From assembly GCA_029532415.1 (NCBI GenBank), contig JAQOTA010000053.1, positions 6,200,001-6,264,000 on the forward strand: a stretch of DNA of 64,000 nucleotides. Direction: 5' to 3'. Shown here piece by piece: positions 50,483-61,363 of this stretch; position 1 is the stretch's first letter, and each line of letters opens with the position of its first letter. Source of the stretch: Marasmius tenuissimus. Its lineage: Eukaryota > Basidiomycota > Agaricomycetes > Agaricales > Marasmiaceae. A program made the translations under genes and the position numbers. The notes beneath the pieces were generated by a model. The model ran no database searches and was not told where the DNA came from. It saw nothing but the letters and a program-made list of their open reading frames with translations.

Positions 50483-51837
50483 GCTAATGTACCAGCTGAT
50501 CTCTTTATAATTAGCAGCATATTCAGCGATAATCTCGCGGGAATGGCGGCATGGTGCCCCGGAAGTGATGGATCACCTTCAAGCTTCCCTGCCTAAAAGA
50601 CGCCCGCAAATTCTATGGGAACCACAGAACATTTAGACAAATCTCTGTATTGCTTGGCCTTCGCGTTTCTGAGAAGGAATAACCCGTGGCTCTTCCGTTA
50701 CACATGGAGAATTAAGAACAGCCACGCCTTTTCAAGGAGTTGGGTTAATGAAAGAGCCGGACTCGTCCAAATTCATTCTGGAACCCTGTGGTTTCTTTGC
50801 GAGTTTCCGAAGCTTCAAAAACATCCGGATACTTGTCCCTCCAGCTGGGTGTTCAAGCTTCGAGAGACGAATACTGATTCGTAGCTGATGCTCCTTTTTG
50901 TTGTGCTGGTAATTGCAGCCACCGTTGAGTCCATACTAGCTTCTGACGTCGGTTGATCAGGAATGAATCCAAGAGAGATGGAAGCGAAATATGCCTTTCG
51001 GGGCCGTGCACCTGTTTTGGAAGGTGAATTCTGCTAAGGTGAGGTCAAGCGAGAGATTGTGGGCCATAAATCGACTTCTTATCACAACTATTCCGAGTAT
51101 CCCGGCCCAGCAATTTCGTAAGCTGGCAAGCTGAAGAACGTGAATCATAGAACAGCAGCCAAAGAATAAAATATCGGTGTCAACGGTTGGAAAGATGCAT
51201 AGAAGCCAAATTTTTTGGACTCAGTCCTGCACTTTTACTCGAGTCGTGAGACCGACCGTGTGCTTGCATAGCAAGTTGACACTGCTCAGTGCTGAGGACA
51301 AGAGGCTCAAATTGAGAGGTTAATGAGAGGGGGCCGAGAGCCTCAAGGGGTGAGATAAAGCATGAATACAGAAACGACAAACCTCAGTGACTTGCTTGTG
51401 AGCACTGGCAGACGTTGTTCTTCGGGCATCATGGTGGTTGAGGTGAGACATTCAGTGTACGTTAAGTGCTCATAACCAGATCGGTCAATGGCAGGCACTT
51501 ACTGGCAGGGCCAAATGTTTGCCATCAGACATTCAATTACATTTTGGCCATCCAGTGGCTGTTATGCTGCCAATCCGGCCTTGTAGACCAGCCATTTCCT
51601 TTGTTGGATTATTGGGGTAGCTAATGAAGTATATAATTGCCCTTGGTGGTCAAACAACCCCAATGGCCGCGCTCGGGGCGGAAGGATGTCTGGAAACAAA
51701 TGAATATATGAACTGTCCTCAGACGTACCAGCCGTCAGATGCCTAATAAAGAGACATCAGCCGGCAAAGATGGACCACGTCTGTAGCCAAACACCATAAA
51801 TATCCCGGAGTTCATTCTCATTACAGCCGGTTCACGG
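50483..51837. other. Intergenic between B and C units
   Basis: No gene seen. It contains the 250-bp repeat at 51250-51500 listed separately. A short plus frame at 50615-50884 has no recognisable motif. Confidence 0.5.
51250..51500 (+). repeat. Dispersed repeat R, copy 1
   Basis: This stretch resembles 56985-57240 in the same orientation, with clear shared wording at its right end (tcgaggtgagacattgagtg versus ttgaggtgagacattcagtg, then gttaag[ct]gctcata). Each copy lies before the USP remnant and DUF6535 copy of its unit, though the spacing differs. Confidence 0.55.
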
Positions 51838-51960
51838 TGAGAGGAAGACCACTGCTCGCTCGCCCTCCTCAATCCCTCAAAAGATGACAAATTCATCACC
51901 ATCCTGTACGAAGCATTCCAAAGCCCAGTCGAGTGCCTCAGTGCCCGATTCATCAGGGCA
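51838..51960 (-). pseudogene. Universal stress protein remnant after copy C
   Basis: The minus strand encodes a close relative of exon 2 of the USP gene (45370-45496): PDESGTEALDWALECFVQDG is identical, and the next residues are conserved. A TGA interrupts the frame where the intact gene reads FRGIEE. No other USP exon is visible nearby, so this is a broken fragment. Confidence 0.8.
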
Positions 51961-52503
51961 TTAAATCAATCAATTTCCTTGTCGCTCGGCAAGCTACTCA
52001 CACTGGGAGAGCAACCACACCGGACTCTGCAGATCCCTCCATTGACATCAGTTCAAGGACCTGGATAGAGAAGCAAATATATCTTTGTAGATAGGTACAT
52101 CATCAGTCTGCTGAACGCGTCTCAAACAAGCAATACAAATACCACGGATGTCCTGGTTTAAAGTAATCTAACTGAATACTACAAAAGCAAACTGTACAGT
52201 CCAAATCCCATAGGAAACATGACACATTCTTATCAGCCCTTGGATTCCCCCACCTCTTTCTATTCGAGATCATGGTCATCTTAACCGCGCGCAGACCCAC
52301 CCGGCTCTAAGATCTCTTTCCTTCTCCTCATCCAAATCTGCACTCTCATTGAGGGACCATACTCCTGCGGTTGCCCTGCAATCATTCGGGGTTGGAAGGG
52401 CACATCTTCTCACTAACATGGCGTTGCTGTACCTGTCTCGGCTCTTGCTGCAATCAAACCTCCATCAACCCCTGCATTTGGCTTGAAGGGTAGTGGAGTC
52501 CCT

Positions 52504-55044
52504 TCAATATCCTTTTTCTGAATCAATATTGTCAGCCCCATCAAGTCCTCGAGCCTGTCTAACTCGCTCCATAGCTTTGGTCCAGGCCTCCTTCTCGTCC
52601 TTGCTCCAGAACATGCTCATTGATGCCTTCAGACCGGGGTCCTCCTCAAATTGATTGTCCACGAAAGCTATCAGTTCTATTCCCGATGAAGACAAAGTGA
52701 ATGGTGAAACTGTCCAACCGTCGAGACCGGGGCGTGACTCGGGATCGGATTGGGGATAGTTATTGATATGCTCCGTCAGGAGTTCAACAACAGCACCCTT
52801 CTGATAGCCAAATGTATTGCGCCAATATTCCTTCATTGGGTTGAGATATTGATGAAAGGCATCACAGTCCGCGGAAGATGAGCTGCTGAAGACCTCCTTT
52901 AGCTTTGAGAACAGCCTGAAGGGGAGATATCCAGGAATAGTTCGGAAGTAGTCTTCGGGCAACCGATGTACGCGACGGACAATATTCAACGCTTCCATCC
53001 AATACAGAGTGTCTTTCGCAGAGTAATAGTCACGGTAGAACTCCTGCTCGATGATGATGTGGTGCATCAAGGATAGGAATTCGAGGCCAGCGTCTGATTC
53101 GATAAAAGACGGGGAACCTCTAGTAGGGGAAGTGGTGGTGACCGTAGTATCTGCGATGACGTCCAATGGATAGAGCGAGACAATGTATCTCCCCAAATCA
53201 TGCATCGAAGTGATCCAATAATCTACCTCGGTTGAGCGGCTTTCTCCAGTTTGTACCAAAAGACGTCGAAGGCCGGACCCCAATGTGGATGTCTTTGGAT
53301 TGTTCGTAAGTTGTTCAATCCTGCGCATCGCTACGGGGAACCCAATCGATCGAAGCTCCCCATGAATAGGTCCATCCCATAACGTCTGGAACTGGGATAG
53401 TATTTCTCCGTATTTCTTTTTGTCCACCTTCTCCGCGTTCATCAATACATGGATAAGATGCAGGAGATGACTGTAAAGCGGCTCGAATCTGTGGTTGTCG
53501 AGGAAAACTCGGAAGTAATGTGATTTGTGTGTAGCTGGAGCAGGGAGACGAGGTCGGAGCGTCGCCTCGATATCGCCAACAGTCCACTCCCGGTCTGGAA
53601 GATAAAATGGTTGGCCGAGTACGGCCGGCAGAACAAGGTGCAAGGGCATCGTCTCTAATATATTCTGGAGATGCGGAATCATGATGGGGCTGTCCTTGAG
53701 CTCTGTAACAAGCCATTGGAAGGCATTGAGCTCGTAGAAAGGAGGAGCGAGATCTATACGTGAACGTTGGAGGAGTTCAAGGTCTATGGACGACCAATTT
53801 GGGAGCCCCTTCAGTGTGTCCTTGAGTGCTGAGACAGAGCGGCTGAAAGGGAGAAAGACATTGTCTGAAACAAATTCTCGCATCCAGAGGGTCTGAAGTC
53901 CTAAACGGACAATGGAGCCACAGGTTCGAGATGTGAACTCGAAGATATGGAATACGGCCCACGCCTGCGGTGATTTATAGGGACATACAAGCTCGAGGGG
54001 AGGCAGCCTCATGAGAAAATCGACAGGCGATGAGGAATCCAAGCGCCCAAAGCGCATCTCCCGAGCCTCATATGAGACCTGGAGTGCTTGTCGTAGGATA
54101 TCAACAGCAGGAGCAATGGCAGTTCCGAGGTAATAAAGACCCGCAAACCCAACAATTCCCATGGCAAACGCGAAGGGAACTTGATGGCGGATCCACAACA
54201 ACTCCAAAACTCCGGCGAGAAAGAGAAAGAGCGCGAGTTCGAGTAAGATTGGAAGGGAGGCGAGGATAGCCGGCACGTGCCACTTCTCGAGGCTTTGATT
54301 TCGGAGCCAGCGAAGTGCGAGTGCTTCCGCTGGTGAGCGTGTGTGGGTATGTCGTACATGCTCTCGGATCCACTGTTTACACAGAAGAGCGAACAGTGCA
54401 TCGACGAGAGCGATTGTTAAACTGAGGAACCATAGAACATTGATTCGAATAGCAGAAGCTGATACCTCGAATTGTGGGGGAGGGGAGATTGTCTCGTTGT
54501 TCAATTTTTGGAATATTTGAGTGAGAAGCACTACGTTCGCGTCCTCTGGTGCTGGCTCCAGCCATTGGTAGGACTCGATTGTGAATGCGGTAACAACTGC
54601 GGAGAACAGACCTGCCTAGAATTCAGAAAATGATTCATAATGCTTCAGAACGAGTCAGGGGATCTGGCACCCACAAAGACGAGTAGCGTGTCGATATCTT
54701 CTTTCCATCCTCCAACGAGCCCTTCGTCCAACGAAGTCACTTCCTTCGTGATAACCTCCCAAGATCTTTCCAGGGTAGGTTTTACCGGGGACTACAATGT
54801 ACTGCATGAGCGCCTAAACGAGCGGGGAATTTCGACCCCAACACTCACCCCCGTTGCTTGGTCTACGTGTTCACTTTCATGGGGCATATCCTTCACGTTC
54901 GTGTCACTAGGCATGTTCTTCTTATTCCTTTTCGGATTCCAGACTTTCTTTAGGCCCGATCGCTAGAGAGGGATGTAGTGAGACTTTGAATGATGAATCA
55001 GTAATGAAAAATCCTACCTGCATTTCTAGGCGGCTCAAGTTCTG
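52504..55044 (-). CDS. DUF6535 family membrane protein, copy C (frameshifted C-terminus)
   Basis: Minus-strand exons 55018-55044, 54849-54962, 54675-54791 and 52504-54615 are all phase 0 and give at least 789 residues; one or more 5' exons with the start are unresolved. The core matches the family: WKEDIDTLLVF, AGLFSAVVTAFTIESYQW, FLSLTIALVDALFALLCKQW, and further helices in PILLELALFLFLAGVLELL and GIVGFAGLYYLGTAIAP. The frame is open to 52504, where it ends IDSEKGY. Copy B continues for about 85 more residues from this point. Just past the stop, copy C has the same DNA as B but out of frame because of a small insertion, and the family's terminal ADKNV codons survive at about 52225-52240 as untranslated DNA. 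The protein may still work without its tail. Confidence 0.75.
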
Positions 55045-55564
55045 CTGGAAGAAAGGTGTAACTGTCTGGGGAGGGAAAGGTGAGTTTCGAAAGGATTAAA
55101 CTATATTATACAATCTCTTCCATGTCCGTCTGATGTGAGGCTATTACAACTACCTAATCTGCGATCGTTCGCGGTTAACGTTGTTGCTCATGGTATGAAC
55201 GAAATATGACCAGCTTTGGGATGGTCCCATCACGAGTCGAGCTTCCATTCCCCATGACCACAGGTAGTTGGCAGTCCACCTCCAAAACCCTTCCAACACT
55301 CGAGGATCTCGAGGATCTTTCTTTCTGGCATACTAGACCCATTACACGTGAAGGCCTCGTCTCTCTGAGATTCTGAGAGTTGAGTATGAGATGTCAGACA
55401 ATTTTGGAAGTCAAAACGCTCGTGGGTGCTGGTGGGGCCTAGCACCGCAAGGTATACCAAATTCGGCTATAATTCTATTTGTCCTAAACATAGATGCTAA
55501 CCGCGAGAAATGGCAACAGTTACCAGAGATATTGAAGTAGCTGTGAGCTGAATGAGGCTGAATG

Positions 55565-55990
55565 ATATCTGATGTTCATCATCGAGTAACATCCGCACGA
55601 ACAGGCTCTAAAAATTGAGCACTGGAACCACGAGTGTTCGGGCTGTGAGACCGTAGGATCAAAGTAGGACCGCTGACCGTCCGATGCTCCCCTTTGCTCT
55701 GTCTGTGAGCCTGTTGAGGATACCGTTTTTGTTCCTAGTCGGTGCGTGCCATTCCCAAACCGACACAGGTCGTTACGAAGGCTTTATTGCAGGCGGTTGA
55801 TAGCGAACGGTTCTGCCAAAATGGTCCGAAAGGTAATATGTGCCGGCCTGGTCTCTTAAGTCCAGCCTCGTTTGGCAAGGGCCCCGTCTGGGGGTCTGCC
55901 GAACTAGTAACAGTACGCTTGATCTTGTTTGGACAAGAACTTCCAGAGAGAGGAGGAAGGAGAATTCTCACTGGCATCAACTCCAGCTAT
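55565..55990. repeat. Duplicated 5' flank, copy 2 (upstream of copy C)
   Basis: Partner of 50102-50482; same orientation and order. No gene is recognised. The 55045-55564 stretch between it and the gene shows no other feature. Confidence 0.7.
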
Positions 55991-56429
55991 GGAGTTTGTC
56001 CCAAATCCTTGTTGACATCTACCAGTGAGAATGTAATATAGAGCAAGTCTTGAAATTTCGAGATTAGGCTCGGACGCAGAAGGGAAGACTAACGTCGAAC
56101 CAAGCATGCTCAGTTGGAAGGCGATAGTGTTGCAACAGCACCAGGCTTTTAATTCCAGCACGCATGTAGCGTGATATTCATCGAACCATTGAAGTGCCCA
56201 GACCGAAGACCGTGGCTCACCATTTTTATCCGTACAAAAACCAGAGGGAGTTTTGGGTCGAGTTTACCGACTTGAACTGGGTCCCATAAAGAGTAGTGGC
56301 ATCGCCAACATGTGGTGGTTCATCAGTCAACAAGAAGGTCAGGCAGTCTGCGACGTACGGGTACTATTACGAAGCTGCCGGCTGAGCCGTTCATATGTTC
56401 TGCCTAAAATCGAGATATTAAACCCTTCG

Positions 56430-56960
56430 TGTGACCCTAGTGGACGAGTCGAACGTACACGTGGTTTTCGCCTCAGATACCTGTGGTATAGATTCTAAAG
56501 CGGTGTTGTTGGATGTGCGGGTCGCTACTTCTTGGGCTTGAGCGGACGTGCGAACAAGATTGTCGACAACGGCAAAGACGAGGGTGGCAACATTATGCGT
56601 AGCCAAAGTGGGAGGAAAGTACAAAGAAAGGAGAACTGGATGCAGTGATGGTGGACGATCTGTAGGAAAGGTATCGATTTCTACCTGTCGATGATGGTTT
56701 GATGGTCATGGATGAAGTTTGCTCCGTACTTGCTGGGTCACTGCGTCTTGTGTGCGTCCATATCAACATGGTGGAGTATCTTCTCGGAGAGAGGAAAGAT
56801 TAATATGGGCAGTGAATCTAACTTCAAGTCGGGGACACCATATGCTGAGTGTATTGCTTTCAACGGTTGTTCAGACATGAAAAATCACAGAAGATCGGAG
56901 CTAGCGCATGTTTACTGGCGTATTGTTGAGATTGGACGTTGCAATGGGGGATACAGATAA
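56430..56960 (-). pseudogene. Broken inverted copy of exon 1 and upstream region of the 20.4 kb membrane-protein gene
   Basis: On the minus strand, 56600 to 56450 aligns with exon 1 and its donor at about 20475-20600: both contain the pattern gctc[ag]agccca, aacaac/caacgac, and end in tataccacaggt. In the same relative position upstream, 56960 to 56800 aligns with 20080-20240; the shared translated phrase is SNFKSGTP in both places. The signal-peptide start is not intact and no later exon is found. It is a partial inverted duplication, about 36 kb from its source. Confidence 0.65.
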
Positions 56961-56984
56961 GCCCAGGTCATATGATCCATTGTG

Positions 56985-57240
56985 TACTTGCATCGCAATC
57001 AGCAAGCTGAGTCCTGACAATGCTGAGGAGAAGAGGCAAGGGAGAGGATGGCGAGAGGACTTGGAACCCTTGAGTCGCGAGCCGAGAATACCAACGGGTG
57101 AACTTGTAGAGCATAAATAGAGGAGCGGCCAACCTCAAACGTTGTCCTTCGGCCGTTCTGGGGGTCGAGGTGAGACATTGAGTGTCCGTTAAGCGCTCAT
57201 ATCCAAATTCGTCAATGGAGGCCCAAACATGCCAAAACCG
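56985..57240 (+). repeat. Dispersed repeat R, copy 2
   Basis: Partner of 51250-51500, described there. It directly adjoins the inverted membrane-protein fragment. Confidence 0.55.
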
Positions 57241-60200
57241 CCGCTTCACAAAAACCATGATGACCATTCCCACCAAATGATCCCTCGTAAACTTCCAGCT
57301 CCTTGTGGTCACTACCAAACACATGGTTCTGGGTTCTTCAAGTACTGGCTAATTATGGTATGTCTGTTTTGATCTGATAGATGTTACTCAATGCTCATGG
57401 ACCTCAGAATTTGCGTGTTTGTTGACAGAAATAAGACGTACGAATGCAAGTGTTGCAAGCCTTGAAGATGTTCTTCGAATCAGCTGTCATCTCCTTGAAC
57501 CTCCAAACTACTGTGTTCCCAGAACCTTGAATGTACTAAGCGTCACCAAACTCGTTCCGGGTTTCCGACTCGAGTTTCCGTTTTCTAACGCCGAAGGTTT
57601 CTTCTGGACCTACTTGGACTACATCAGAAGGTCATGTCGGAGGATCTGCGACGTCACATCAACATTTTCTGATTCCTTCGCTCAATAACTAACGTGACTC
57701 CGAGAGTCCTGGCGGTCGTGTCAGTCGTAGGAAGCTTTGGTGATGGCCATGGCTCGAGAGACGATAGAGCCTTGACTGGTACGCTTTGCCTCGAATCTTT
57801 GATTCTAGTCACTCCCGTTTACCTTTGCTCATAGAGCCTCATGATGAACTCGCAGACTCGTTTGACTTGTGCAAAACTATGAAGACCTTCGTGGAACCGA
57901 AAGCAAGTGATGCCAAAAACATTCACGAAACACCAGCCTCGAACTTAGCGTTCTCAGCTGTGATATCGACGCACTACTCAATCTCAGTCGACGAGGAGAA
58001 CCGAAAAGAGATGCATTGGTGCAACAGGTCGAAAAGCGAGATGTGGAGCTCGGCACTACTGGCACGGGATACGACCAACTCACCGGAGGATTACACCCTG
58101 TTTTGAGTTTGAATAGGGCGGCATTTAGAGCCTTGAGAGCATAGAAGTGGTGGCAGAGATCCTGTCGAATATTCTCAAGTGCGTGCTGGCATGCTCTTCT
58201 AGCCGTCTTCGAAACTGATACAAGATACATCTGTCAGACTCGTACCTTTTCTCTAATGTCAATGTGCTCACCTTCGGTTGCCACCGCCCTCACAACCACC
58301 AATGACAACACATCCCCGACACCGTTTCAAGGGTTAAAGGTTCGGGCTGGTGTGTCTACGCTGCCGGTGGGTATTCTTGTTTCCGATGCTATCTTTTCCA
58401 GCTCAGAGCTATCCTACCTGCGAAATGAAACACCCAATCCGCCGCAGGTAGGAAAGAAAAGACAAGGTAGCGGAGGCTGAGGATCATTGTCGCTGTCGTA
58501 CACATGCTCTGCCATATTCGACTTGAACTTGTCTGGGAAAGGGGCGACAATAGGTTTCGGAGAAGGAGCTGAAGCATACGGCTGTGGTGATAGCTCGAGC
58601 AGCATCGATACGTTTCTCTCCGCCGTCCCATCGCCTTTGTTAATATTATCTGCCTCCCGTAGGCATCGATACAGCCGAACACAAGCCCCCCAATTCCGAA
58701 AAATGCAATGGATTGAGAGGAAAGATCAGACCGCCAAAACGAGTCGTCAACCATCCCTTCCTCCTCCAAATTCTTTTCTTTTTGCATGGTCCAGTGAGGT
58801 TCGCCTCTTGCGCATGGTTGTCAATCATCTGATTTCAGGGTGATTCAGAAGCTAGGCCTATGACTAGTCCAGGTGCATTGCTAAACGGGCAAAGGAAGAG
58901 CTCTTGGGCTTCAGTGAGTACCGGAGGAGCCGGCGTTGAGAGAGCCCAGCCGCAGAAATCCACATTGGACCTCGGCTACCTTCGGTGCGCGCTGGTACCA
59001 CCCAACCTCTATTCCAACTTGACGCGCTAGCTCTACAGATGCCAGATTCAGGGAGATCCCATAGGTATCGCTCGGAATGATTGGTAGCAATGAGGCACGG
59101 TTCAACGTACATCTGTTACCTTATCCTGGGCTGTTTGAACATGAAGTTCTCGTCCGAGTCTTCGGCCAGCGACATAGTGTATACAAGGGAGGGTCATTGT
59201 TCGATCTTCATACACGACACCGTTGATGACCACAAGGTCTATCTCAATTTTAGGCAAAAATGTGTTCTCCGCCATAGACCATCGTCTCTTAGCCGTCCGA
59301 TCGCTCTAGGAAGCGAACTGGGGTCGGAATGCGAACGTGTTACGTCTGTTAGGCTCCTATATATAATTTATTCGGAAACCATGATGCTTGTTCGCCCTCG
59401 TTCCATTTTGCCCTTGATTGGAACTTCATAGCCCAACTGCGAGTTTACTCATACCTCAGCGACTCGCTGATTCGTGCGCAAGAGCGCAGTGATCTCGTTG
59501 TCTCTGGTCAGCAACCACCCTCGCAATGTTTGGTTTAGCATTTTCAAAGTCGTTATCTTCCGAGTAAGAAGCAGTCCCCGCCTCGATACGGATAAGCAGT
59601 AAACGTACATGGCTAACAGAAAGATCTGATCACAGTCTTTGCAATCTCCGCTGCTTGTTTGTATGGGATGGGAACAGAACGGCGAATCAAAGTCAGCTGA
59701 AGCATCTCGATAAATGAAGAAAAAAGTACGTGTGTATGTGGCAATGAGGACGGGCATCGCTCCTACATACTCGGAATTGGCGGTGACTATGGTGACGAGC
59801 CCGCTCGTTGTGGTGGAGGTGAAGGCTCAAGCGCTCAAGATGGGTCAGCAGGATTCCCATCCAGGGTCGAAGGTGTAGTTAATTACTTATTAGCTAAAAT
59901 AAGTCCCGGTCCAGGCGTTCAGCGCATAGACCATGTCGTGTAATACACTACTCCTTCCATCTCGAAGCCAAACAGAAACAGTAAGATACGCACCATAAGA
60001 AATCAAACAAGTGAAGTCGTAAGATAGATGATCGAGGAATTGCAGCACTGGATCTTCACTCTCCCACTCCGACGGTCGTCAAAGTTCAAGCGCGAGTTCA
60101 GTTGCTGTTCGCACCGGTACTGGGTGATTCATTCTCTGAAACACCGGGAAGCCAGATTGATCACAGTGCTCATGTATTTATATCGAAGGAGGTTTGGAGG

Positions 60201-60954
60201 GTTCGAGAATAGAACCAGTATATGGATCAGTAAAGCGGTATCAGGTCTAAGCAGATGTTCGTTGCCTGATAATTCAACCTTTCAGGTTGCCGGACATAGT
60301 GAGGGGAGATGGAGTTTATAAGATCTCGAGTGTCGAACCTTTGGTTGGGGTCTGATGGGTGGGAAGTGATCGACCTCAATCAGTTGTGAGATATCCTTAG
60401 AGAAGATGGCGGATTGAGGACGTAAAGGATCACCACATTGCTGACACTCTTGTCGCATCATTCAAGCCCATTGACATGCTGAGTGTTTCATCACCGGCGG
60501 CTCAAGGTTATTATTGATTATTTGACCTAAGCCAGACATTTGTATGTATAGATCGATGCGAGTCGATGGACGGAAGGAGGTACACAGAGGACACAATACT
60601 ATCCACGACGGTGGTACGGATAATTCGAGCAGCGAATCAGATGGGTAGATAAGAAATCCAAGTGAAGTAGAGATCTGTATAGTCCATGATAGGTAGAATA
60701 AAGGGAGCGACATCTGGTTTGAAGATACAACAAGCACTAGTGAGGCGTCTTTCGAGGATTGAACGATATCAACACCAGGACTGTACCGGGTTTTGAGAGC
60801 TAAAGTTCTAGACGTCCATGGCGGATTGGCCGAACTTGTGCAGCTTTTGCCTCGCCATTGAAAGCTGCGGGAAGAATTTGGTCATGATGAGATCTGAAGC
60901 CATCATCTTTACCTTGAGCCTGGTGCCTCCAAGTGGCAAAAGATAATGATTCAG
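57241..60954. other. No recognisable gene
   Basis: Frames are short and overlapping on both strands (for example 57419-57688 plus, 58389-58787 minus, 59449-59757 minus) without recognised motifs or buildable exon chains. It is likely the decayed part of the duplicated units and plain intergenic DNA. Confidence 0.5.
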
Positions 60955-61110
60955 TACCTTCGGGCGACATGAGAGTCCATAGCCTGGAGTCTGGCGGCGT
61001 CACGGTCGAAGGTCTAAAAAATGACGATGGGCTCGAATGGTGCTTCATTCAGAGAGACAGCGGGTGTATTGAAGGTGGAGGTAGGGTACAATGTATGAGA
61101 AGAGGCCACA
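60955..61110 (-). pseudogene. Universal stress protein remnant after copy D
   Basis: The plus-strand sequence here matches 45895-46060, the 5' part of USP exon 1, in the same orientation: cgaatggtgcttcat is identical, and the flanking gcgtca/gaaggtctaaaaaatg and agcgggtgt[ag]ttgaaggtgg wording is retained. Reading frame and later exons are lost. Confidence 0.7.
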
Positions 61111-61363
61111 ATGCCCCAAGGTCTTTGTTTGCACATGCCGTCACGGTGGTGGTTGGGCGCAGAGTAGAATTGGGACATCCGTCACTTATGATTTGTGTTT
61201 GGCGCTTGTTGACGTACTATTGACCTGCTGTCCCTTCTTTCAAAGAACTGCAGCCTTTGTTACCATTACCACTTTCTATCACAAGAATTAAGGGAACTGA
61301 GTCATGGCGCTGTGCATACTGCGAGAAGTGGAAAGACAAAATAGAATTGAGTGTTGGCGAACT

